Part shown: one piece after another, positions 45,770 through 57,100 of the stretch
How the letters are laid out: every line of letters starts with the position of its first letter
Position numbering within the stretch: position 1 is the first letter of the stretch
Assembly (NCBI GenBank): GCA_030490835.1
Contig: CM059977.1
Coordinates: 18,519,335 to 18,583,334, forward strand
Direction: 5' to 3'
From: Annona cherimola
Taxonomy: Eukaryota; Streptophyta; Magnoliopsida; Magnoliales; Annonaceae
DNA length: 64,000 nucleotides
Program-made: the position numbers and the translations under genes
The notes under the pieces: generated by a model
The model's input: only the letters and a program-made list of their open reading frames with translations
Told to the model about the DNA's origin: nothing
Database searches by the model: none

Positions 45770-46681
45770 TTGAGTGCAACTTGGTACGGATAAATCCAAA
45801 TCTATCGACCTAACTCAGATTAAAAACCAAATTTAAGTTGTATTTTTTAGGCTTTTTTGAAAATAGATCTAGTTTCAACCCGACCGGAACAAAACTAAAA
45901 TAAATACTGAATTTATATCAACTTAGTACCAAAACTTAACCCAGTCTGAGCTCGAGATTTCTTAATTTGTTAAAATAATTATATTTATTTATACATCAAG
46001 CATTTTAACTATAATTATAGTAATAGTTTTGCATGTAATCATAACATAATTAAAGTATCAAACGTTTATTTTAAAAATTAAATTTCATTTACATTTGTCC
46101 ACACTAATTGAATTTATTGCATATATATTAACTCAATTTGTAAATAATTATAAATATACTAATTTTTTATAATTATTACACACATACCAATTAACTATGA
46201 GATATATAAGTCTCACTTTTATTAAACCTGTTTAGATAGTAATTTCATGTAATATCATTTATTTTTTAACTTTTTTTATGAGTCATTTATTTTTAACCTT
46301 GATTGTTGATAGTAAATTCATTACATTTATTGTACTTAGCATTATCTTTTAATTAGAAAACCAATTTTCATCAAAAATCAACGATATCACGTGTTTTATA
46401 AATATATTGATGTGTAAATTATAAATAAATAAATTATCATAATCAAATGCATATTTTAAAATTAATTGTGCGAATGCAATTATGTCAAAAGAGTTTTTTA
46501 TTTTTATTGGTAGATTCCAACTTCTGTTGGTTTGAAAGTAATTTAAATTTCAACTCAAAAATAATGTCAATTTGGTCTGAATCTGAATTCTAATATCAGA
46601 GTTTGAGTTTAGATTTATCTAAACCTAACAGACTCAAAGTTCATTTAAACTCAGTACAACTTGACTCAAGTTTCACTCCTA
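45770..46681. mobile_element. Second non-autonomous hAT copy, 8-bp TSD with one mismatch
   Basis: The left end TTGAGTGCAACTTGG and right end CAAGTTTCACTCCTA are diverged versions of the termini at 29046-31847. The flanks GTACATCC (45762-45769) and GTACCTCC (46682-46689) agree at 7 of 8 bases. The interior is AT-rich with subterminal AACTCAGA/TCTGAATC repeats and no coding content. Confidence 0.75.
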
Positions 46682-46689
46682 GTACCTCC

Positions 46690-47790
46690 ATAGAAGATGT
46701 CTTTTATCATTCACCAAACAAAAAATAACAAACGTTTGTAAAAGGGTATCATATGCTTATTTTATAATGATATTTTTCATGTTGCTAGACTTCATCATAA
46801 ATCATTTTATGACATTATTTTGAAGTCATGAAATAACTGATGCGTGGTTAGTTAGTCCAGATTTTATTATTTTATGTAATATTTTTTGATGAAATTTTAT
46901 GTAATATCATTGTTTTAGAATTTTTTTTGCAAATATGTCTATAACATTTGTAAAACTTGCAAAAAGCATATTTGGTTATTTTATAAAAATTTTAAAAAAT
47001 CCTAATAAGAAAACACACTTACAATTTTATGTAAACTTTCTAAACATATTTGTGATTTTGATCAATTTAGAAATATGAATGCAAAATAGGTGAAATATTG
47101 TCGGCATGTATACGAATTGCTCATAAAAAATATAAAAACTATTGGTGCAAGTAGGGCCACTTCTTTTTTATTTGATTGGTATTTTTATACACTGCAATAA
47201 TTTATATTACAATCAGACCTTTTGCAACCCTCATACTATATATTATGGTGGAAATTTTTTAGAGGGTGGGGGGATTTGTAAAACTCCTACTTTTCCAGAG
47301 AAGACAATGTGAATACTACATCTGCAGCTGGCCGGTTTTAATCCCACACCAGCATTATAAATGACATCAACAAGTACCACCAAGTCACTGCACTGATAGC
47401 AACTATGACCAATTTTGATAAAATGATTTTTTGTGAGATTTTGAGATGACATGAGAAGTGTAAAATAGAATATTTTTAAAATTATGTAAATAATGGAAAA
47501 TGATATGAATTAAATTAGAATAAATAGGATAGTTATAAGAAAAAATTGAAATATAGGAGTAAAGTTGAAAAAAGTTGTTGAATAGTTAAATTATTACATA
47601 AGAAAATGCAGGAAAAAAATCACCGGAGAACGTTACCAAACGTAAGCCTGGTTTTACTCAAGCCGGTTCAGAACGATAGGAAAAATCCAGTTTCGGGTTT
47701 ACAATTACTACTGCACTTTTGTGGACCGTTTTAACCCGACCCGGAATGAACTGGTACCGGGTTGGAGTTGAAGCCAACCCGCCAGTAGAA
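46690..47790. other. Intergenic, AT-rich
   Basis: No gene recognised. A degraded MITE ends near 47648 (ACCAAACGTAAGCC). Confidence 0.4.
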
Positions 47791-48800
47791 ACGGTCTCGC
47801 CCCCATCTCCTATTGCCGAACGTCGCGCTTTGTCGGCGGCCGCCCATTTCCTAATCTCGCTCTTCTCTCTTCCCGATTGCGGACAGTCTCTGCTTCCAGA
47901 AAATCGTCGCCGGCGCAGGACTTTCCATCAAAGGCGGCTCCGCGCCCTACGCCGGCTTTCTGCGGCAGGCAAGTGTGAATCCATTGTCAGTTCTCTTCGA
48001 ATGGCATGAGTAGTGCCTTTACAATCACATAAACTGGATGGCAGATTTTCTTTAGTCAAATTGAAACACATCTTATTACATACTCTAATATAATTCCGAA
48101 GTGCATTCTTAGAAATCCAATGAGATAAACTTAACAAAACTGTTAAAACAAGTGGAATAAGCTTCAATATTTTTTAAGGTGTCTGACTAGCAGTCTAGCA
48201 CAACATCTCTTATCATTATTTTTCTCCTGTTTCTTAAGTTTGTCAGTTATTAATTGCTTTCCATCTGAGATTATCCATTCTACTGCAAATGCTTTGATGT
48301 CTTCATCAGTCGTTGGATTTGTGTGAGAATTTTGTTTGCTTGTGCTCGGAAATCCAATTTGAAGTACATGTATTGGCATAGCCATCAATCGTCTTGCCTA
48401 CTGGTGATTCGGACCGAGAAATTTCCATGTCACGTAGCTGAAATTCATTTACTTTGAATCGCAAGGACTCAAGAACAAATAACAAAAGGAAACTGTGTGG
48501 ATTCCCATCCTCTTAAAAGTAAGGTGGATGGAAATCCAACTATCCAAGCCTTTGAAGTTGGTATGCATTAGTGGGGCAAAACAATTTCATATATAGGTAT
48601 AGTGCTCCAGTATGCTGTAATTCGGATGTTGGGTAAAACTAAAAGTCGTGCTTTCCATCATGTTATCTCTACTTGTCATGGTTGGCCATAATTTTAACTG
48701 AATTCGCTCATCTTTGGTCAGGAACATCGTACTGGTGGAGACCAGGGAAGAAGAAAGGCCTGCGGCAATGAATGCATTTGAATTGATTTGAATGTATAGA
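47790..48800 (+). pseudogene. Possible CIPK C-terminal fragment joined to a GC-rich exon
   Basis: After the acceptor-like GGTCAG at about 48716-48721, one frame of 48722-48793 reads NIVLVETREEERPAAMNAFELI and then stops. The MNAFELI motif preceded by an acidic/basic linker is typical of the start of the regulatory half of CBL-interacting protein kinases. The kinase domain and NAF remainder are absent. Upstream, a GC-rich stretch (about 47790-47966) ends CGGCAG|GCAAGT, a consensus-like GC-AG donor, and would join in frame as FCGR|NIVLVE. It is probably a truncated or captured fragment. Support is one short motif only. Confidence 0.3.
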
Positions 48801-49907
48801 GAGCCAGCATGTTTAGAAATGACGACGAAGCATTATTTCTGTGGCTTTCTGATTGTTCTTTAGCCTTGCCAAGTGTTCTGCTTTGGAGTGATTGTTAAAT
48901 ATACAGCACGTTCTTCATTGATGATGCATCAATCATGTGGCACTCTTCAAATATACAATTTTAATATGTAATACAGAATTGTGTACTTACTCCGAAGGAT
49001 TTTTTTTTTTTTTTTTGGGGTTGGTTGGTTTTCTTTTTGTAACACAGCATTATTCCCATTGCTTGGATTTTATTCCGGAGCTAGGAATGTGCTTAGTTGA
49101 AGTTCGAGTCTGAAATACTGAATCGGCATTTCTTTTGAAAATGAATTTGAACCCGGTCCGAACCTGGGAATATAGGAGTTTGGTACAGGATCGGGTTGGT
49201 TCCTTCCATGCAGGGTCAGCTACGGGTGTGTGTTGGGTAAAACCCAGCCTGGTTGCACGCCTAAATTAAAAGCTATTTTGTTACATTGCCTTATCCCAGA
49301 TACATTTGCTCGACAATTAGATTTGATTATAGTGGACTCCCAATCTATCGCCATTCACTGGAATAGTCCACTTATTCCATAATCCGTGACGCGTTCCTCT
49401 TTGCCTCACTTTCAATATAAGCGTATGCAGAACTTGCCGAAATTCCGTTCCTAGAGTAATTAGTCTATTCAATTGATATTTTCATAACTTAGTCTCCTAT
49501 AACGGGGGTTTATAATGCCGAATGATCTTTTACAACCGGTGATTTCTGAACGGTCAAAAAATATATTTTTTGAATTTTTTTTTTGAAAAATATTTTTATA
49601 AACATGTTAATCTAGTTATATTTAATCTATAAATCAAGTTTTACCATTTTTGGATATGTATATATATTTATTTTGGATTTTTAAATACAGGGGTATTTAA
49701 GTCATTTTAAGAATATTTAAAGTGACTTAAATACCCCTGTATTTAAAAATCTAAAATAAATATATATACATATCTAAAAATGATAAAACTTAGTTTATAG
49801 ATTAAATATAATTCCTGTGATCTTCATGGTGTGAACGTGTAAATGTGCATCATTATAATACTTGGGGCTAGTCGCAAATAAAAATTTGACATGCGAAGAG
49901 CAACCAG
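48801..49907. other. Intergenic with a foldback
   Basis: No gene recognised. 49090-49260 has hAT-like subterminal words (GAACCCGGTCCGAACC, GGTTGCACGCCTA) without resolved ends. The foldback at 49611 is listed separately. Confidence 0.4.
49611..49814. repeat. Near-perfect palindromic foldback
   Basis: The arms meet near 49715. AAATACAGGGGTATTTAAGT (about 49684) is mirrored by ACTTAAATACCCCTGTATTT (about 49726), extending outward through ATATATATTTATTTT/AAAATAAATATATAT to TCTATAAATCAAGTTTTA against its complement. A single-arm relative lies at about 50862-51000. Confidence 0.8.
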
Positions 49908-50147
49908 AGCGTGTTACTCACCTAAAAATAAGCTTTCTAATGAAAAATTGTCGGAGTAAAAGTTTTTAAAATAAAAAAATAATATAATATGATAAAAATA
50001 ATGATGAAAAATAAATATAATAAAATTAAAATAAATATGTTAGATATATGAATAGTTGTATAAAATTATTAAAAAATAAGATAATTATATAAAAAGAAAT
50101 AAAGAAATAATTAAAAATAAGGTAATTATGAAGCATGAAAAGTTTTA

Positions 50148-50421
50148 AGGTGGGTTTGGGAAGCGATAAAACTTTCAGAATTTTTTTTTTTATATAAAAA
50201 TGCTAAATTAAAAAATAATGTGATATAATAGAGGTAATAATAATGAGTAAAAATAATAAAATTAAAACAGATAAGTTAGTTGTATGGAAATAATTAAAAA
50301 ATATGGTAGTTATATAAGAAATATGAAGAAATACTTTAAAAATAGAATAATTATAGAAAACGAAAAAGTTTCAGATTGATAAATTTTAGCTTGCCATTTT
50401 TTTAACATTGCCAAAACACTC
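50148..50421. mobile_element. Nested Tourist-like MITE 1, TSD TTA
   Basis: The ends AGGTGGGTTTGGGAAG and TTGCCAAAACACTC are flanked by TTA at 50145-50147 and 50422-50424. Confidence 0.75.
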
Positions 50422-50436
50422 TTAAATAAAGTTTTA

Positions 50437-50718
50437 GGGTGTGTTTGGTAACAACAAAAAGTTGTCAAGTTAAAACTTTTCGATCTAAAACTTTTCACTC
50501 TCCACAACTACCCTATTTTTTAATTATATTCTTCACATTTTTCTATACAACTACCCTATTTTTTAATTATTTCTACACAACTACCAACACAACAAACCTA
50601 TCTATTTTAACTTTATCTTATTTATTCATCATCATTACCCCTATCATATCACATCATTTGACAACTTCTCATCTCTACAACTTTTCATCAAAAGTTTTAT
50701 CCATTCCCAAACACAACC
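50437..50718. mobile_element. Nested Tourist-like MITE 2, TSD TTA
   Basis: The ends GGGTGTGTTTGGTAACAA and CATTCCCAAACACAACC are flanked by TTA at 50434-50436 and 50719-50721. It is nearly the reverse complement of the copy at 43976-44256. Confidence 0.88.
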
Positions 50719-51186
50719 TTACATTGAAAAATTTTAATTTGATATTTTTTAAAACATTATCAAAACACCCTTAAATTGAAATTTAAAAAAAAAAAAAGAT
50801 TCCAAAAATAAACAAATTTTCGATCTTCTCCTGATTTGAAATCCAGTGATTTTAGATTGGTACAAAAATATATATTTTTAAATTTTTTATAAATATGTTA
50901 ATATAATTATATTTAATCTATAAATTAATTTTTACTATTTTTTGAATATGTATATATTTACTTTAAAATTTTAAATACATGGAGATTTGAGTCATTTTAA
51001 GTTACAGTTTTTTCTTTTCCCCCCTTCAGTCCGCCGTACACGTGGGTGTGCTTAATCTAATTGGATACCGAAGGCTACTGACGCGCGGATTAGTGAGAAG
51101 TGAGAGCTGAGAGCTCTCTTCCCGCCTTCCTTGCATCTGAAAAGGCGGAAAACCCCTTTCCCAACCCTCGCAGGCTAGCGACAGAC

Positions 51187-54100
51187 ATGGAATCGGAAGA
51201 AGGCCAAAGAACGATTCCATTTCAACTTCAATTCGACAAGCCAATCGCCTCTCAGGTATCGTCTCTCGCTACTTCCGCTGCTCTCTCAGTGGCTTCGCTT
51301 CAAATTTCAACCTTTGAACACAGATCAAGATCGCCGAGTGGAATCCGGAGAAAGATTTGCTGGCTATGGTTACAGATGATTCGAAAATCCTCTTGCATCG
51401 CTTCAACTGGCAGAGGTTATGGACCATATCTCCAGGTACATGCTCCTATGTTCACTCTAGAAAATCTCGTTATCACAGTCATGTCTATATCTGGCTTTAT
51501 GGCTTCCACTTCGCTATTTTGTTGCATTAGTTTTGGCATTGAAAGAAATGCCATTGGGTTAATTGGCGTTCTGAATCGTCATTTGGTCGTTCCGTGTGCA
51601 TTTGTGTGAAATTGGTCGAGATTGAAGCGAGTTCCATGCACATGAAGTAAATATTGCTGATGGTTTTAGGAAAGTTAGGCTTCTGGCTGTTTATACAACA
51701 GAATTCTCACTTTAGAGATATTCTTGGCATTTCTTTTCTTCTTCTTGCTCTAACGTACCAATTTTTATGGGAAAAACGTATTGCAGTTTTACTAGTGAAG
51801 GAGATAACTTTATGCTTAGTCCATCTACTCGGGCGTTGGGTTCTTCCCCACGCCCACCCCCACATCACCATCACCACACCCACCCACCCACACACCACAA
51901 TTTCCAATCATTTCCATTTTTCTATATAACTATCTTATCTGTAATCATTTCATATTTTTCTATATAACTATCTTATCTATTTTAACTTTATTATCTCCAC
52001 TCCTGTCATATCATATCACTCTCTCCCATTTCAAAAACTTTCCACCAAAACTTTTTCCTTTATTTTTTTCTCAAATGGCAAACACACGTTGCAAATATTG
52101 ATATATTTCAGTAAAAAAAAATATTGATATATCCTTTTTTTTTTTTTTTGATAAAAAAATATTGATATATCCTTGATTGGTTGTTGTTTATTTATTTTCG
52201 TTTTTGCATGTTGTGGAATTTTATTTTTCGATTCATATAAAAGTTATCTGCAGCTTTTTGGCAAACACTGTAGGACTTCTTCTTCCTTCTAAATTTGGTA
52301 AATTTCTTTCATAGAATTGGAATCATTAAGAATAAGGTAAAAAACTTGTCAGTGACATATCCTTTGACTTTTCCAAATAGAGGTTTCTACTCAAACAGTT
52401 TTAAAATGCTGAGCAAATCTTTCTCTTGAGTCCTTTAAATTTGTCCACTAGTCCATAGTTGACCTGAAAATTTAGTTGGTTTATTTGTTTTCTTTAGCTA
52501 ACTTTCTGAACTTGTTGAGGTTGTGTTTGGATAGTGGAAAAATGGTACAGAAAGTGAAATCTGAAAGCAGGGTTGAATTGGAAGGAAATGATGCCAATTA
52601 TAAATTGAATAAATATAAAATGGATAAGGTTCATAATCTATAAGGGTAGGTTGTACGTAAGAAAATTTTAGTTATTGGGAAGAGGCAGGAGGGGGGTAGG
52701 TTAGGGTAGTTTATATGTCATATCACACAGTAAAGGGGAAAGTTGAAGGAATCTGCACCCCCATCCAAACACAACTTAAGAGCATTTGGAACAAGATTAG
52801 TATGGTGGCAGATTTAAGAACAGGTTTTAACACATTTCCTAATGTAGCATGCATTTTGGACATGAGGCCATTTATCAGTAGGTTAACAACATGATGCACA
52901 TTTTTGACAAAAATTTTGGTCGCAATTTTAAGATTTGCCACAATCATGTTGAAAAGGAAATTCAATAAAAAAGATCAGGTGAAAAGCATATTCAATACAT
53001 ATTTGGTCCTTAGTAAAAGGATTATGGTTGATTTCTCATTCATTATATTGACTTAGCTTGATATATGTAGTGTATTGGCCATATTGGCTGTGTATCAAAT
53101 TTCATAACTTTTAGTTTGATGGGAGAATATTATGACATAAGGCACTGGAAAGGGCATAGTGGACTTTGTGAAGCCTTCAAAATTCCACATATGATGTGTA
53201 ATGGGAGTGAACCTAAGGTACAAGTTTGCCCACTCTTGATCATGGGAGACACCTTTCATGGACATTACCATAAGGCTTGGTATGGTTGAAAGGGACAATA
53301 CCTTGTATATGTTAGGTTGGATTCCCCGTTATTAAATTTTTTTTGCATAATGCTCTATACCGTTGGAAAATTTCCAACCATATGTCTGCACATGTGGGCT
53401 TTTCTTATTGTTTAAACATGACAATGAGAAGATTAATGTGTTGTGAACAAATGGTTTTCACTTACTAGTGCTATCATTTCATCTTTCTTGTGGTTGTATG
53501 CTTCCTGACATATCCTCTACCTTGTTCAGGAAGATGCATAACATCCCTTTGTTGGCGTCCTGATGGTAAAGCAATAGCTGTTGGCCTGGAAGATGGGTCC
53601 ATCTCACTGCATGATGTCGAAGTTCGTAAAATTGAAAGATTGCTTATTTGAAGTCTTTCTTTTACCATGCTAGGTTTTGTATGCAGTATAAATTGCTGAA
53701 ACACTGTTGCAAGCAATATTCAAGTCCTAGTTACATGTACTTGCTTGAATAGCCCTTACTCCATTTCAAAAGCCAAAAGTAAACACATTACAAATGCCCC
53801 ATGATCTGAGACACGATAAGACTAAATGACTTTAATTGAAGTCCTAGTTACACACGCTTGTTTGAATACCCTTTGATCTATTTCAAGAGCCGAAACTAAA
53901 CACATTCCAAATGCCTCCTGAACACAATGGGCAAGACTTGATTAGACTAAATGACTTAATTGGCGTTTGGGACCATTTCATTCTATTCGACTTTCCACTA
54001 TGCACTTCATTTTGTTATGGTTGTGATAATCCGATATTAATTGAAATTTGGGAACACTATATTCTTTTTAATCTTCCCTTGTTCATTTCAATTTTCAAAA

Positions 54101-57100
54101 GACTCTTTGACTTAAAAGTGCACCATTGAATTGATTTGATCATTACCTGCTACCTAATCTGGCTGTAACTGGATTTTGTGAATGTATACTGTTAGGCTTT
54201 CTTCTATATGTTTCCTTCTGAGAAGAAAATGACACTTTTGCTCACCCTACCTCAATTCCCTTTATATGCTTGGATGACCAGATCTTAAATCAGAAGTCCA
54301 TATTAGAAATCGTGTGAATTCTTTTTCATTTCTCCAGCTTGCTTACTCTTTTTTTTTTTGTACATTTTTTCTTTTTTTTGTCATTAATGGCTGACCAGCT
54401 AGTTTGTTTGTATTTTAATACATGGTTCTGCAAATGCAGAATGGTAAGTTATTGAGGAGCATTAAGTCTCATAATGAGGCCGTTGTTTGTCTCAGTTGGG
54501 TGGAGGATAGTCAACCAGGAGCGGTATGCGATCTCAAGTTGATGTTTTCATTTTGCACTGTTTGATTATCTAGCTAGTATAGTCCAGAAATGAGATAATT
54601 TTTCCAATTTAATATGTATTAATTGTGATCAATTTTATGTCTAATTATCTTTCAAACATTATTAGGAAGAGAAGTTAGTGTCATATTACCAGATCTTGCT
54701 AAATTGTTTAAACCTTACATGATTGGTACATTTTATTTTAATCCGGAATAGTCGATTATTCTTTAATTACTAATGAGAAATTAAAACTGGATTAGGATGA
54801 ATGCGAGAACTCTGCCACTTATGAAGACCGCACTTCTCGTTTTTTTCCTCCTGCTCCTAGAATTCCTTGGATGCCTGGACTTAGTTCTGGAGACACTGGG
54901 ATCATGGATGAGAGTGAAGATGCATCTCAAGAATTATCAAATTCTTCACATCAACGTTTCAACATTCTTTGCAGCGGAGATAAGGGTGGCTGCATTTGTT
55001 TTTCTATATTTGGAATTTTCTCAATAGGAAAGATTGTAAGTATATATTTTAATTTGTAGAACAACAACATCTTTTTTTTGCAGAATATGTAGGACAATTC
55101 CTTTGAAAAGTATGCAAAATCACATGTACTCATGCCATTGATCCTTGAACACAAAATGGGATTTTGTGCTAATGATTCCATCCCTGGAAAAGGAAAACAA
55201 GAAATCTCATGAATGGGGCCCGTTTAGGCATGTCTAGATTGACTAAATGTCTACATTACAGCTTTGTTTGCCAATTAGTTGCTTGTCAATATTCGATCAT
55301 TTTCAGATTTGCATTTTTTTTCTACATCAAAACTGTTTCTTTATGTGCTAACTAGCTGCTTTGTTTGGGGGATTATTTTCCAGAATATACACAAATTTCA
55401 TATTCACACAGCGTCTTTGGATAAACAAAATGCATATTGTCTTCAAAATGCATCTATACATAAGGTATGCTCCTCTATCAAGACTTGATAGTTTTATCAA
55501 TGAAAAAGCTTAATAAGTATCATGGTTTAAGAGCCTGGATCAGTCCAAGGCTCCAGTCAATTACACTTGCTTATAGATGTACCAGTCTGGTGTTGAGTGT
55601 AAGTCCTATAACTAACTCCAGCGCAGGCAAGTTGTGACTTGCTTTTGACAGACAAATCAATTGGATTTTCTCTCTTTAAACTGAGGTAAGGGTATTTATT
55701 ACTAGATTCTTTTTTGTTGTCTTTTCATTCATGGATATTATAAAGGGTCAAAATTCTTTTGGATGGCAGTACTTTTGTACATACACCTTTCTTTTCCTTT
55801 TAATTTCTCTCACAGACTCTTATCTTGCATTTTTATCCAAGATAGTGGGATCAAAGCATAGTTCTGTCTGTTAACTTAGTAGGTCTCAAATCAAGTCTTA
55901 CATTTTGTGTTTAAATAATTGGAAAATTTGTCCCAGAATCCATTGTTTACTCTTGCAGATCTGTCAATCTGTATGCTAAAAAAATTATTAACCTATCTGC
56001 TTGCAAGCTTCTTTTGTCAGGCGAACTCATGGATTAATTAAATTTCACTTCTAAAAAATTGGCTGTCTATGGGGCCAGGTTTCTATTTTATTGATTTTGA
56101 GCAATCACACACATGCTTGGCTCTTCAATAGCATAAGTGGTCTTATTGTCAGATTGCTTTGTCAAACAACTTGTGTGAATTGATTGTGCTCTGCTCCGGG
56201 GAAGTGATTCAAGAGAGACTTGAAGTGAAAGACAATTGCAAACAAGAATCCTTCATTGGTCTGCACTCTTTACTTCTCAGTACTTCCATCTTTCGTAAAA
56301 GGTGACAATCTAGATCATTCCTATTGATCAGTTTTAATTGTTTTTTGGCCTTTTCTTTCCTTCATGGGTATGGTTGATTGGGATTGGATAAGTTTTGGTC
56401 TTCATCATTTTTTACCTTTATGTTCATATTGCTCATACAAAATTCCAAATAGTCGATATATCCCATTCTATTTGTTTTGCTCATATATCCCATTCTGTTT
56501 GTTTTGCTCTGCATTTATATGTATTATACGATGTAGAACAAGATGCCCTATAGTAATCTGATATAGGATAAAAACACTCACAAAATGAAAGGAAGAAGAC
56601 TATGGAAGAAAGGTTGACCTTCTCAATGAGGAAGAGAAGAATTTTGGGTGATAACAAAAGAATAAGAGAAGAATTGAGATGATGGAATAAGAATATATGG
56701 ACTTGGGAATAATAAAAAAAGCCAATCAGTATATCTCTGTTTTATGGAAAATTTCTTTGTAAAATAAAATACTAAATTGACTACATGTGGATAAAGATCT
56801 TAAATAAACTAATAAAAATAATAATTCAAACCATTATTAAGTTGCTCTATTTTGATTACTTGATGCTTACATCTATCCCAACTTTCGCAACTAAATATCA
56901 AAATCCCAAATAGAAATCCCTGAAATAAATAAATCCTAAGTGTGGATTGGTCTCCTTGCATTTCTCAAAGTTAAAACTGTGGATTTTGACCTCACTGCAT
57001 ATATAGATCTATATATCTGTGTATATTTATGAACTTTTACTAAACAAATATGGTTGTATTTTTGTTTTGTTTGTAGAAAAAATGAGCTCCACCAAATGGC

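Larger units (their letters stand above)
49908..50770. mobile_element. Tourist-like MITE carrying two nested MITEs
   Basis: Family interior blocks from about 49935 break off at 50147. A 12-nt remnant AATAAAGTTTTA lies between the two inserts. The 3' part resumes at 50722 (CATTGAAAAATTTTAATTT) and ends TATCAAAACACCC before TTA. The left end is degraded, so the start is approximate. Confidence 0.65.
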
